From: Lates calcarifer | Lineage: Eukaryota > Chordata > Actinopteri > Centropomidae | DNA length: 64,000 nt | Assembly (NCBI RefSeq): GCF_001640805.2 | Contig: NC_066833.1 | Coordinates: 8,132,564-8,196,563 of the forward strand | Reading direction: 5' to 3' | Shown here: piece by piece, positions 47,776-58,837 of the stretch | Numbering within the stretch: position 1 is the first letter of the stretch | Layout of the letters: every line of letters begins with the position of its first letter | Program-made: the position numbers and the translations under genes | The notes under the pieces: generated by a model | The model's input: only the letters and a program-made list of their open reading frames with translations | Databases searched by the model: none | Told to the model about the DNA's origin: nothing

Positions 47776-49539
47776 CCAGAACTAACAGCGAAGATGACCA
47801 TGACCTGAACGACTGAGAACCTACACAGACAACTGCCTCCTTATCCCTACTGCCCCTCTACAGGACAGCAGACTTTCCATCCTGCTTTTGGTTTCATAAA
47901 GTATATTTTGTTGAAGCTTTCCTCTGCTGTGTTGTTCAGTGTTACAGAAATCGATGAATTATCTATGTTGCTTTTGCAAATATTCTAATTTTGGGATCTT
48001 CAGTGTCCTTGATAGCGCAGTGATTAAACAAAGAACTCAGAGGGAGATACGATGCAGGACTGATCAATTTAACGGATGGTACGCTCTGTTCATAGCTCTC
48101 TTTTCATTTTTGTCTCTGTTCTGTTGTTTCAGGCACTGGTCTGAGCCAATGGACCTGAGATGAAAACCAAACACCGGCACTTATCAGAGCCTGACTTAAT
48201 CACCTCATCCTCCAATCTCGTCACTTCTTCATCTTCTCCCCTGGGGAGAATTGTCACATATTTCTATCAGCAGGAAGAATTCAAGTGCCCAGAAAAAACC
48301 TGCACTAAACTACTACACGCACACACATGCACATAGTGTGTTCTTAAAATGTGTTTAAATTAGCCTTTTTCTCTGGTTCATTATAAAACAATGAACAACA
48401 ACACAGAGTGCTAAACAAACTGACTTCTTCAGCTTCTTACAGAGATGTCAGGTGTGTGGACTTCCTCTCCTGCACTGAAACTGTGTGAGGACAGGCATTA
48501 AAAACACTGTATTATTCATCCCCCACCTTGTGGCACGGTATTCCGCAAATAACATCAAGGACACAAACTGGCACAGATCACAGTATGAGGGGCTCTGCTC
48601 TGTCTGTCTGACTGAGAGGACTGCGATTATCTCAAACACATCTGACCAGATCACATCTCAAGACAAGTTTACACACTTACAAACACACACAACAGAACGA
48701 AATGCAGACTAATTATATCTGACTAGATATTGTAGGCTCAAAGGTTAGGGTTAGAGTCTGAGAGCTGGTGAGTGGACCATAGATTTCTCTGTAAAAGAAA
48801 CTGTTCCCAAAGGTTAAGAATCTTTCGAGGTTTAAATCTTCTTAGCAACATGGGACTGGACAAGCGTTTGATGTAAATTATTTCAGCATTTATTCAGCTA
48901 TCGCTGTTGAAAGTTTGTTGCATGTAGAGTTGTCCAGGTGTCTCTGTTTCAGTCTATCCAGCATGGTCTGCCTTTGGCGAGGGGGAGGAGCTCTCTGCAT
49001 CAGCTGTGTGCTCAGCCAGCCAGTGGTGTTTGAGACTCAACGTACTCCGGTGGTAACTTGGTTCACATCGACTGTAAACTTTGGCCTAGTTGAGAGAACC
49101 ACGTGGCTGAGCTTTGAAGCTGAACTTGATGTTCAAAAGACTCTTTTCTTTGTTTCTTTCTGCTCGCCGTCAACTACATCACTGCTGCCTCACTTCCTGA
49201 TTTCCCAAACTATGGCACGGACCAAGGGTCATAATCACAGGACGCTTGCGTGTCAAAAAGTTATTGGCATTAAAGTGAATTTGTGTTAACTCAGTATTAT
49301 CACGTTGATCTGACAGCCCTAGTTTTTACCGGTTAATATTGTAGACAACAATACATCATTATGACACAGAGATTTGTTGATTTCCTGAGTTTGTTGTCAA
49401 AAAGAGAAATAAAAGATATCACCTGTGTCTCTGTCCTTTAACACATCTTCACTCTGACTGCACAGTTACCTGTGGAGGGGTTAACAGAGGGGAACAGCGA
49501 AGGTTTACTCTAGATGGCACAGACTGAAATAAAGACATG
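47776..49539. other. Noncoding, possible short conserved patches
   Basis: The stretch 48000-48300 is repeat-free with ACGATGCAGGACTGATCAAT and AACACCGGCACTTATCAG, but the evidence is thin. A 124-codon frame (48915-49289) has no domain. Nothing else was recognised. Confidence 0.35.
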
Positions 49540-49900
49540 TCAGCATGAGCTGAATATGTTCCAGCCTGAGTGAACATTTGTGCTTATCCCATGGGTTGGC
49601 TCTTTGTGCTGAATACAAATGGACTGCTAAAACAATCCAGAGGTCAAACTGACGAGATTCATGTTTAATGCACCATCAGGGATAAAAGGCAGAAGCTCCT
49701 GATGTTGCTGTGCAGCTCTGGGATAAACGGTCTGTCGTGCACTTTTCAGAAAAGAATCAAATCACTGTGCCTCAGTATATCGGATGATCCTGGAATGTAG
49801 AGTGATTTCCGGTTTGATTAAAATGAAAGGCCAAAAGCACTCAGAGATACTGAGGAGCAGTGCTGCAGATGAAAATCTCTCTGCCAACAGGACCCAGGGC
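49540..49900. promoter_or_regulatory. Candidate conserved noncoding element
   Basis: Repeat-free, with GAATATGTTCCAGCCTGAGT, TGAATACAAATGGACTGC and TTCATGTTTAATGCACCATC. It keeps a few CpGs (AACGGTCTGTCGTGC). Texture-based call. Confidence 0.28.
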
Positions 49901-51340
49901 AGCCGTCCTGCCAGAATTCACATCTAAAAGCAGGGTTTTAAACAGTGACATGTGCAGGCCACTCGGCTCAACATGGAGCTACAGTGTTCACTGACCTGTT
50001 AGGCTCAGGTCCAGGACACTCTACATAATCCCGACACTAACCCTGATCACAGCTGCCAGTCTAAACTAAACCCATGAGGAAATGTGGACGAGCAACAATG
50101 TCTTCATTGTGTCGTGACCTTTGGTCCAGGACATGTTGATTGTACAGTGTTAACAGGCCTAGTTAGCTACTAGGTGAACATAGTGGAGCATTTAGTAGCG
50201 CCAGAGGAGAGATGGAGGAGACCAGAACAGGGCTAAAAGAAGAGTGAATATTGGACTCTAAATGCTGATATTGCCATAATAACTTTACAGTAAATGTTGT
50301 TTTCACACCATGTTCCACTCAATTAATGCAGCTTCAGAGGCAACAATCCTTATTCTCCTTCTCATAAAAACAAGAAAATCTACAATAAATTGATCCTGAT
50401 AAAAATGATAAACCTGTGTTTTGGAAGCACTCAGAGCCCAATATACAATGTACTGTAGATATGAGCTTAAGTGCAGGAAAATAGATTCAGAGTGTTATAA
50501 ACACTTCACTGAGTATACAGCACAAATAAAAGTGACCTGAAGTGAGTGAGTGTGTATCTGTTTCATCAGATCTGCGACAGACGACTGGAAAATGTGGCTG
50601 AAATGTATTCAGTGTAGAAGAGTCGTTGACATGTTCCTTCATCACCCTGAACACACATTTTAGTTTATTTTGGCTCAATCCCACATACACCATCCTGCTG
50701 CCAGAAATAATCACTTCACAGCCAAATTACTATTAATCCATCGATGGAAATAGTCCCTGACAAATGCAACATTTCCTCACTATCTGACCTGTTTTTGGTA
50801 GGAACCAATGCTGCAGACCAGATAGATGGACGGACACATGGGACTGGGTGACATATGAAATACAGAAGAACAGAAAAACATAGAGTAAGATCAGCTTCAT
50901 CCTCTCTGTTAGGATGACCGTGCTTCAGTTACAGCACCGGACTGAACCACTGAGAGAACAAGTAATGAAACTCTCTGGAGATGGAGCGTCATTTAATTTT
51001 TTTCAGTTATATCATCTATTATAGAATCACATTAGTTCTGCTGGTATGCTCCTCTGGACAACATAATTACACAGCGAGGTTACTGATTTTATCTGTGATG
51101 TAAGAGAGGACATACAACCATCTGCCTACTGTGTAGTCTAATGTAAGATGATGATATCTTTAATGATATTGGGATCAATTTAAACAGCATGTGTTACTGA
51201 ACACTTCATTCAAAACTCTTTAATCTTAACAAATGGGCCAAGAAATGATTTTCCTAACTGAGAGACATCTCGGTCGAACTATTAAAGTCATTTTTAAATC
51301 TGTTTTTGTGCCAGGATAGATGTTAGTTTTGGTTCAGCCC
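49901..51340. other. Noncoding, no gene seen
   Basis: Ordinary sequence. No repeat or exon recognised. Confidence 0.45.
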
Positions 51341-51377
51341 TGCTAGCTGTTAGCCCTGTTAGCTGTTAGCCTGCTAG
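51341..51377. repeat. Short GCTAGCTGTTAGCC tandem
   Basis: TGCTAGCTGTTAGCCCTGTT is followed by AGCTGTTAGCCTGCTAGG, two and a half units of the same word. Confidence 0.75.
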
Positions 51378-51603
51378 GACTCGGTGTGGACGGACAAACA
51401 ACATCTTCGTCCTCTCTGTGTCTCTGTGATGAAACCTTTTCAGCTGATCGTAGATTTGTTGTGTTTCCATCTTTGTTGGTACCATCATGTTTCTCAGACG
51501 TCTTCATCTGGGCCTCGTCTCTTTTAATGAAACCAAACCACCTCCATATAGTTGACATGCTGTGACCTTTGTTGTCGACAGTCAAGCTTCTCTCTACTTC
51601 CAC
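51343..51603 (-). pseudogene. hAT-type BED zinc-finger fossil with deletion
   Basis: The minus-strand frame has STIWRWFGFIKRDEAQ early and GNTTNLR about 20 residues later. The first matches the aromatic start of a BED finger (W-x-x-F-G-F). The second matches the N-T-T-N-L segment preceding its HLxxxH end in hAT transposases. The C-x2-C pair that should lie between is gone and the HLxxxH end is not visible. No transposase catalytic region follows. It is a defective relic of a hAT element or of a ZBED-like gene copy. Confidence 0.6.
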
Positions 51604-51834
51604 TCGTGTTTCGGACTCTTCTTTACTTCCGGTCGGTCAGGAAATGGGTCTGTACTTGGACGTGCAGCTGCTGCCTGATTGGCTGTAGTCACATTAATGC
51701 TGTCATGTGATAGGCTGTTAGAATAAAATGCTCTGAGCTCATCATCTTAATCTACATACATTTAATTGTGATCCCAGATCAAGATTGTTTTATCTCCCAG
51801 ACCTACTTATGCTACATGACACATTCACTCATTC
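51604..51834. other. Noncoding spacer
   Basis: GTTTCGGACTCTTCTTTACT and ACTTCCGGTCGGTC keep CpGs next to the BED fossil and may be the leader of the same element. Confidence 0.3.
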
Positions 51835-51935
51835 ACACACCTGACCTTGCCCAAGGACACGTTGATGCTTGAGGAGCTGGGGATTGAACCAGCAACCCTC
51901 TGGTCAGTGGACTCTACGTCCACAGCTGCCCCTGT
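51835..51935 (+). repeat. Dispersed repeat E (GGGATTGAACC type)
   Basis: CACACACCTGACCTTGCCCA, AAGGACACGTTGATGCTTGA, GAGCTGGGGATTGAACCAGC and GTGGACTCTACGTCCACAGC form the order I know from a common teleost repeat with a tRNA-like end. A shorter fragment is at 34895. Class not assigned. Confidence 0.5.
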
Positions 51936-52496
51936 GTCAACACATTACACTTTTCCTCATTAGACCTGAGGAAACACTCACTGATGCTGTACGTACTGAG
52001 CCAAGGTTTAATGTTAGACAGAAACAGGGAGGGCAAAATAAAAAGAGACAGAGAGAAAGAAACATCAGGGCCGAGCATGTTTCCGTCCTCCATGTGCAAA
52101 AACACCATCTAAGGGTTACTTGTTTTTACAGCCTATTTTTTAACCAGTGTAATTCCTCTGTGGTGACGTGACTTCCTATTTTTCCCTGGCAGAGCACATT
52201 CCTAGTTAACATGTCAGTTTCTCCTACTACATCACACACAAGGGGGCTGGGATCTGGGCAGTGTTACGGGGGTTATCTCTGTCAGGTCAGGTAACCAGGA
52301 TCTTATACGCCACTGTGTTCATCCCTCATTCAGATCTGTAGCTTAATAATCACAAAGACGTCGTGTCAGTTTGGAGATTGGTTCTGTGTTTGTGGTTGAT
52401 GATGATCATGTCAGAGCAGAGAGAATAAACCAACCGGTCCTCCAACCATATTGGTCGTTTGTTCCTTCACTTAAATAAACTTGCAGTTAACATTAT
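51936..52496. other. Noncoding, no gene seen
   Basis: The overlapping frames at 51869-52171 and 51914-52108 arise from the repeat and its flank. Nothing else seen. Confidence 0.4.
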
Positions 52497-52705
52497 TGGT
52501 TAGGTTCAGGCATAAAAAGTACCTGGTTAGGTTCAGGAAAAGATCATAGTTTTGTCAAAGAAACCACAACAACAGTCAGGTCAAGTGGGAAACAAACCCA
52601 GGTCTCTTGTGTGACAGTCCTGTGTTTATTTGACCCATCCGTCTGTCCACCCCAACCACCTCCCTCCTTGCTGTCTACTTCACAGATGTCATAATAACTA
52701 CAGTC
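52497..52705 (+). repeat. Dispersed repeat C, copy 1
   Basis: TGGTTAGGTTCAGG occurs twice (52497 and 52524), followed by AAAAGATCATAGTTTTGTCA, a GTGACAGTCCTGTGTTTATT segment and TTGCTGTCTACTTCACAGAT. A second copy is at 58838. This TTAGGTTTAGG-type repeat is frequent in percomorphs to my knowledge; class unknown. Confidence 0.65.
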
Positions 52706-53850
52706 ACTAGATGTTGCTCACTGTGGGTCGTAATAAGATCTGCACAGACGACGTGGTGGTTTTTAATAGGAGGACAGTCTGGTGAAGTCCTCTTGTGTGG
52801 AGTGTTTGTGTGTTCTCTCTGAGTAAATACACTCAGTAAGACCTCCACTGGGCTCTTGTGGACGAGGCAACAGGAACAAGAAGGAGACACCTCAGTGGAC
52901 TCAGTGTGTATGCTGCAGCTGTAGCTGGTCTCAAGTGATGCTCCGTCAGAAAGCGTGGGGATTAAGCTGTTTATTTTCTTTGCCGTCTCTGGACACTTTC
53001 CTATTGTTTTATTATTCTGTCTCTAAAATTCCCTGTAATCCCCATTATCTCCAGATTACCTCATTGAAAAGAACACATTGGGTATTCCCTCCTTCTTACC
53101 TTGGTCAGAAACACAAACACACACTCAGGTCTTAGCAGCATGTGGCTGGTTAGTTAGATATGGACGGTGGAGTGTTGCTGCACATGATGTTTGAGTGAAC
53201 AGCAAATTGAATCCATTAGTTGAAACAATAGATGATTTATAAAGTGCAGTCCCACAGCATCACACAACACTATGATAAAATCAATCCCCCACAATCCCCA
53301 GTTAATCTGTTGTAAAGCATGGCACAGCAATCAACAATGCCATATCTGTTCTTTGTATCACAGATCTGATGTGAATGCAAGATTAACCAGTGAGTCAAAG
53401 TAAAAGGATTAAAAGTACTGCACAACAACAACTTTATGTACCGTTACACATATTTCTGTGTACATCAGAGTTGTTAAAGAAGGGAATAATTTAGCTTTAC
53501 AGCTGCACTAATCAATGATTTTAGATTTTAAAAATGAAAGAGGTCAGTCATTGTCACAATCACAGAGAATTATCACCAAGTTCTGCTTTATCCCTGAAGT
53601 CTACGGGATATTATAGCATTGTTAGCATCGTGTTAGGATCCTCTGTTCCTGCTCAGCACCAAAATGGCCGACAGGCAGCTACTGAGTCAGTGAAGATGTG
53701 ACATAGCAGAAAGGACAGTGAGTATCTGACTTTTATTTGTCAGGTGGACAGAAACACAACCCACAACAAACACTAATATCACAGGCAGCTGTTTGCTAAT
53801 ACGTTAGAACACCGAACAACCAAAACACCTGGGCTCCGTTACAGATGTAA
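52706..53850. other. Noncoding, no gene seen
   Basis: AAGTAAAAGGATTAAAAGTA (53399-53418) may be another scrap of the repeat A head type. Nothing else recognised. Confidence 0.4.
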
Positions 53851-54060
53851 GGCCCCGTTCCAGTTGTTCTCAGAAGTCAGAATTCCTGAGTTCCTAGTCA
53901 GAAGTTTGAACCTGAACAAAGTCAGATTTCCAGCTCAGAACGTCAGAGCAACCCCACCAACCCCGACATCAGAACTCAAGGTTTCTTTAACAGTTAAATC
54001 TGAACTTTGTGAAGTGTTTTCATTAAAATCTAAAGTAAACAGCTGAAGGGGTTCTTCAGG
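53851..54060 (+). repeat. Dispersed repeat B, copy 2 (internally deleted)
   Basis: GTTCCAGTTGTTCTCAGAAG starts the match to 12955, and the 33-base identical block is at 53942-53974. After it the copy jumps to a TTAAAATCTAAAGTAAACAG segment that lies about 280 bases further on in copy 1. Confidence 0.75.
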
Positions 54061-54430
54061 TGGAGCAGATTCAACTCTGAAACAGCAGCTATAAATACTC
54101 TCCACATTAGCCAGCCAGCTAACTAGAAACTATGCTAATAGCTACAAATCCAGTCCTGGTCCTTTCTCAACAATTCTGTACAGTTTGTCATGTTTGCAGG
54201 CTGAACGTCACAGATGGACAGCAGAGACAACTGTAAGAAATACACTCACTAAAAGCTTTTAGACAGCAGATGTTTCATGGGAGTTATTGTCAGTGCCCAC
54301 AAAGCAAACAAAGGTTTCAGCTTCTTATAGCAACAACTGCAGAGGAGTTACAGAATCTAATGCAACAGGAGCTAATTCAGACTTTCAGACTGGATGTTAA
54401 TATTAAGTCAATGTGGAGTTTTCTAATGCT
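54061..54430. other. Noncoding spacer
   Basis: Contains AGCCAGCCAGCTAACTAG (54110-54127). No gene recognised. Confidence 0.4.
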
Positions 54431-54545
54431 AAAAAAATGGCTGGGGCGCGTACCACATGGGCCTAAGTGCCCTGAGCAGCTGGTCCCCGGATCGACTCCC
54501 GGTCTGGCCGAACCTTTACTGCATGTCATGATGCAACACAACCCA
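54431..54545 (+). repeat. tRNA-derived SINE, decayed
   Basis: TGGCTGGGGCGCGTACCACA carries an A-box-like start. CCCCGGATCGACTCCCGG (54485-54502) is a good B box of the GGTTCGANTCC type. The following CCGAACCTTTACTGCATGTC is the body of a tRNA-SINE common in teleosts. The 3' tail is not clear. A 102-codon frame across it is accidental. Confidence 0.65.
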
Positions 54546-54949
54546 AATATCAAAGTGAAATCAGCTAAAATGATCTGATTCACTCCCAAATGATCAGAGG
54601 AACAACAGCCGGCTGTGAGTGTGTTCAGAGAGTTTAAACAGCATCAGTGGACGTTTCTAATGGATGCTGTTCACTCATCTCAGAGTTTGGGCGTGAAACA
54701 CAGGCCAGGTTCACATGAAGGTTGCCCTCTCATAAATCTGTCGTCACCGAGGCACACAGCAGAGCCCCAGACAGCGTCAGCTGATTTACACCCTGTGGGG
54801 GGATGATAGGCAGGCAGGCAGGACAACAACCTCTGCTCCATGTCTGGACAACGTTGCGGGGGGGGGGCTGATGCTCCTGTACAGTACAGAGCAGTGATGG
54901 AGAGCTGCTGCAGGAGGAGACGCAGCCTCTATCTGCTGAGTAAGGCTGC
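54546..54949. other. Noncoding, no gene seen
   Basis: A G10 run at 54858-54867 and a GGCAGGCAGGCAGG motif at 54810-54823. Nothing else. Confidence 0.4.
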
Positions 54950-55021
54950 AGAGAGAGAGAGTGTGTGTGTGTGTGTGTGTGGGTAGTGTGACAGTGTGTA
55001 ACTGTGTGTGAGGGAAGTGTG

Positions 55022-55063
<42 letters not shown>

Positions 55064-55075
55064 AGTGTGTTGTGT
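54950..55075. repeat. Compound (GA)n(GT)n microsatellite
   Basis: A GA run (54950-54960), a GT run (54961-54980), imperfect GT-rich spacers and a second long GT run (55025-55060). Confidence 0.95.
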
Positions 55076-55739
55076 TCATGTATATGTGAGTAGTGGGAGG
55101 GAACGTGGGAGTCTGAGTGTGAGCATGTGTGGGTGAAGGATTAGTGTTGAATGTGTTAAAAATGACTGATGACAAGTTTTTATTCAGACTGAAACTGTTC
55201 AAGTCCAGTTTTTAACATTTGATGGAACCAAAGTGAAAGTTTAATTCACCAACAACTGAAACAGCAGCGAGTTTATTTGGTAAGAAACAGACTTTTTTTT
55301 TCAGGGATTAAAAAAGAGTTTAAGTTGCAGCTTTCCTGCAGCAGTGGAAGTGAATGTTGAAAGTTAATGCCTCTGGAAATCTTTTGTCTGTGAATTTTTT
55401 CCTTATTCTTCAAACACAAACTCAGAATTCCTGAAATTTCCAATCGCACCAAAAGCAAAGCAGTGATTTACTGTGGATCATGATAATGTAGATTTCCCTG
55501 AATTATCCAGAGAAAAACTGATCTTCTGCATTTAAAGAACTGATAAACACATCAGTCTTTTTTTCTTTTTCTGGAAATACAACTGAACTTCTCCACTTTA
55601 CATAAAGAATTAAGAATGAATTAATGAGCGCTCTGAGGCTCAGCTGATTGATACAGGAACTCAAACCTGATCATTTATTTAGTCTTCATTTTAATTACTT
55701 TATTTCATTTCCCCTTCCTCTGTGTTTTCTTTGGTGTGT

Positions 55740-55741
<2 letters not shown>
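55076..55741. other. Noncoding, no gene seen
   Basis: A T-run at 55292-55300 and an AT-rich stretch. No repeat or exon recognised. Confidence 0.45.

Positions 55742-55778
<37 letters not shown>
55742..55778. repeat. (AT)n microsatellite
   Basis: About 37 bases of uninterrupted AT repeat. Confidence 0.95.
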
Positions 55779-55779
<1 letters not shown>

Positions 55780-57039
55780 CTAACAAACCATCAGTCTGTT
55801 ACTACACCCTCTGATAGTCTGTGTGTTACTCTCAGAGTAATGTTCTGTTTTTAATTTCATGTGGATGTTTGTGGTGACCTCTGACCTCTACATGTGTGTG
55901 TATTGTTTGTATGTGTGTGCAGCCTGCAGTGGGAGGTGTGTGTGACTGTGTCCAGTCTCTGTAGCTGCTCATATACAACAGAAACATGTTGATGTGTGTG
56001 TGACTGTGTCAGTTCACTGTGACCGAGCTCAGCTCCTGAAGTTAGAAAGTCATGATTAGCTGCAGTTTGTGTCGGGTTGTGTTGACACAGCTTCACTGTG
56101 TCAGACTTTTCCTTGTGGTTGTGATCAGTTTCAGTAAAACCATCAGCTTGTTTACAACCTGCACGACAACCTGCACCACTGAGCACAACTTTCAAAGTCA
56201 TGGTTTCAATCAGACTTTACCACAAGTCAATATTTCAAGTTAATAGATTCCATTTCATAAACAGTACATGGACACACACTGCTGTGAGACCGGGTCAGAC
56301 CAGAGAGCTGGGACATTACAGCACTAAATGACAGATTTGTGTTAACACCTTCTTTATACATGTTGTTAATAAACAGCATTAATGTGTATTTTCTGTTTGA
56401 ATTTCATTTTGTACTTTAAGAGGATGTTAGTTTGACAAGGTTCAGCTGAGGAAGCCTGATTTATTTTACTTGTCTGACGCAGATATGTCGAGTTGGCTTT
56501 TTAAGGTGGAAACCTTTCTGCCTGGCAGACAAAAGACTCTGGATCCAGTCCTGACGACTCAATCTATGGAAATGTCTGTTTTCATTTGGTGATTGTTTAG
56601 ACACTCTGATAACCAACCCATCCTAATAAATCCTATTTCACTAACTTTGTTTTAATTTTGGACGACACACACATCATTTAGCTCAAGTTGTTTTCATTGA
56701 ATATACAAACAGAGTTATTAGTCATCGTGAACATTAACGAGCAGTGACAAATCAGAGGGGAATAATTCTGCCTTTTAAAGCTTTGTTTTGATGTGTGAAC
56801 ATCATCAATTCATTATTAATGAGCACATCAAGTGGAGATCAGAATAATGTTTTCTCTGTTGTTGTGTGACGTCCATGTGCTCAGTTTGTTCTGAAATATT
56901 CATGTTCCTCCCATGGGGGGCGCTCTTGAGTCATAATCAAGGAAAGGATGGAGTGAGGGATTTTCAGAGACACAGAGAGAAATAACAAATGCACTCACAC
57001 ACATATAGATAGAGAGGGATGAGTGCTGTAGCTGCAGCT
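55779..57039. other. Noncoding, no gene seen
   Basis: TG-rich stretches at 55888-56010 give a spurious histidine/threonine-rich minus-strand frame (55857-56201). No host gene recognised. Confidence 0.45.
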
Positions 57040-57195
57040 CTGGTTCGTGCAGATGGAGGGCAGCTCTCAGAGCTCAGCAGCTCTGGGAGGGGCTCCGTCA
57101 TTGTTTCAGTGTGCAGGGTGCAGGGAGCTTTCCCAGGGTCTGTCCCGCCGCCGCACCGAGCCCCACACCTCGGGTCCAACGCATAGCTGCTTCCT
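57040..57195 (+). promoter_or_regulatory. Small CpG-dense patch, possible transcription start or exon
   Basis: Bases 57144-57183 hold about six CpGs in 40 bases (GTCCCGCCGCCGCACCGAGC). An ATG at 57053 opens a frame MEGSSQSSAALGGAPS that runs to 57319. No TATA box or known domain was found. The density of CpG is unusual here, but the patch is far too small for a true CpG island. Confidence 0.18.
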
Positions 57196-57965
57196 GTCAT
57201 TCACAGCTGGTTCCTTCCTCTATTCAAACACCCCCCCGCTCCACTCCTCCATCCCTCCTCCCCCCATCACAGGAGTGACCCATGTAAACAATCAGCCCCC
57301 TATACTGAGGCTGTACTGATGCAGAGAGGAAAGGTGTGCACTGCTCACTCCTCAGTGACTGAATCAACCTAGAAATGCTGAACTGGAAGTAGCTGCTTAA
57401 ATTCTCTAATGTCTCAGTTTTCTGTCCGTTTTCCTTTAGAACTGATGACAGCAAGGAGGAGGAGAGATAGGATCTCTACCCTGCCCTCACCCACATCCTT
57501 ACCTCCTCAGGCTCCTCGTGTTCTCTGGAAATTTCCACCTCCAGTCACCTGACCTCCCCTGTCCACTCACACACCTGTTCCCAGTTTCCTCATCTTCATC
57601 TCCCACTATTTAAACTGGTCTGTTTCACCAGCTCCTGGTCTCAGTACCAACTTCTGCCAGGTTCACTGTGAGTCCTGCTTTGGCTCCTTTAGTTTTATGA
57701 TTTTTTTATTTATTGTTGTTAAAGCCACTTCACTGCATGAGTATCAGAAACTCCTCTCTCAGATAAACTGTGTATGATTTCAAATAAAATGTAATGAAAC
57801 CTAAATGAAAATGAAATGTGCAAATGACCTCTGTATTGGTTATTAATTTCTTAAAGCTGAGCTAAATGTGTCGTAGTGTCGCTCAAGGCCACACATGACT
57901 GTTATCTACAGACGTATTCAACAAAACAGAAAACGATCAAAGGAAGTGCGACACGTTCTCAGTGT
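57196..57965. other. Noncoding, possible retroelement leader
   Basis: From 57545 to 57670 a C/T-rich stretch with CACACACCTGTTCCCAGTTT and CCCACTATTTAAACTGGTCT recalls promoter or leader segments found in fish retroelements. No LTR ends or polymerase were found. The rest is ordinary. Confidence 0.25.
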
Positions 57966-58031
57966 GCAGTTTCAGAGAGAAACTGCTCACTTCCCAATTC
58001 AGAGGGAAGTGAGTAGTTATTAATGATAACT
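57966..58031. other. Three consecutive perfect hairpins
   Basis: Hairpin 1: 57966-57973 pairs with 57979-57986 (8 bp, loop AGAGA). Hairpin 2: 57986-57995 pairs with 58004-58013 (10 bp, loop AATTCAGA). Hairpin 3: 58015-58020 pairs with 58026-58031 (6 bp, loop TAATG). The arms are all perfect. Base 57986 could serve hairpin 1 or 2. Either strand could fold. Function unknown. Confidence 0.8.
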
Positions 58032-58439
58032 GACTCCATCACCTTCTCCATCTCTCAGGCTGCAGAGTGTCACACAGGAAACCAGGAAACACACCAGGAA
58101 AACAACAAAGGCCTGTAACAATATACACATTTGTCTCGTAGTCTTCCTACTTCATTTATTAGTTGTCGTTGTTGTTGTTGTTGTCGACACTTGATGAATA
58201 AATAATAAAACACTGGTTCATGGTGGTCCAGAAACTGTCTACCTGTCCAGGTCTCATGAGGATCTCTGGTGTCTCTATCAAAGTAAAGCAAAAGTGGTGA
58301 AGACTTTCTGGTATAAACAAAAAAATTCAGCTATTCTTCCTCTGAAGAGGGGAACACTGATGAGTGAGGATTAGTATTCAAGTCTTTGATTCACATTCAC
58401 TAATGCTACACTGTTGGAGGCTAAATATGTCAGTGATAT
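58032..58439. other. Noncoding with (GTT)n run
   Basis: A GTT repeat lies at 58161-58183. The rest has no recognised feature. Confidence 0.45.
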
Positions 58440-58769
58440 CACTGTCAACAGTCCAGGCTGATGGTGCTATAAAAACACACACTTTACCATCTCTTAAAGG
58501 CTTCTTCCAGCAGGATAATGCTCACAGAGGGTTCAGTGGCCACCTCAGTCTCCAGATCTGGATCCAGTAGATCACCTCTGGGGTGTGGTGGACCAGGAGA
58601 CTGGCAGCAGGAATCAGCAGAAATGATGTGATACGATGTCGACATGAAGCAAAATCTCAGAGGAAAGTTTCCAACATTTGGAGGAACCTATGCTACAAAG
58701 AGCTGAGGCTGTTCTCAGAGCAAAGACAGGACCTCCACAGTGTTAGTATGGTGGTCCTGATAACGTGTC
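58440..58769 (+). mobile_element. Tc1-like transposon, 3' part only
   Basis: The plus strand keeps STVQADGA, then FFQQDNAHR, both typical of the C-terminal half of the transposase in a Tc1 family whose ends carry ATTAGGTACACCT. After these come a decayed W-D-V-V-E region (GGGGTGTGGTGGACCAGGAG) and the C-terminal RRIKAVL-like stretch (about 58695-58727). It ends in GGTGGTCCTGATAACGTG, resembling the inner 3' terminal repeat. Stops and deletions break the frame. The N-terminal half and 5' terminal repeat are absent. Confidence 0.75.
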
Positions 58770-58837
58770 ATTTGCACCTACACCCTCCCACATGGAGGAG
58801 GAGGGTACCCGCTGCACTTTGCAAAGGTAACTTTGAT
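58770..58837. other. Spacer
   Basis: No feature seen between the Tc1 remnant and repeat C. Confidence 0.35.

Noticed and set aside
54270..54578. 102-codon plus-strand frame
   Set aside because: Its second half is the tRNA-derived SINE.
54786..55202. 138-codon minus-strand frame rich in histidine and threonine
   Set aside because: It is a translation of the GT microsatellite.
55857..56201. 114-codon minus-strand frame
   Set aside because: Composition follows TG-rich DNA and no domain is visible.
57053..57319. QCAGCRE in the ATG frame as the start of a LIM finger
   Set aside because: The later histidine and cysteine positions do not fit LIM spacing and the frame contains no further zinc ligands in order.
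58364..58570. 68-codon plus-strand frame with FFQQDNAHR
   Set aside because: It is a piece of the decayed Tc1 transposase, not an independent gene.
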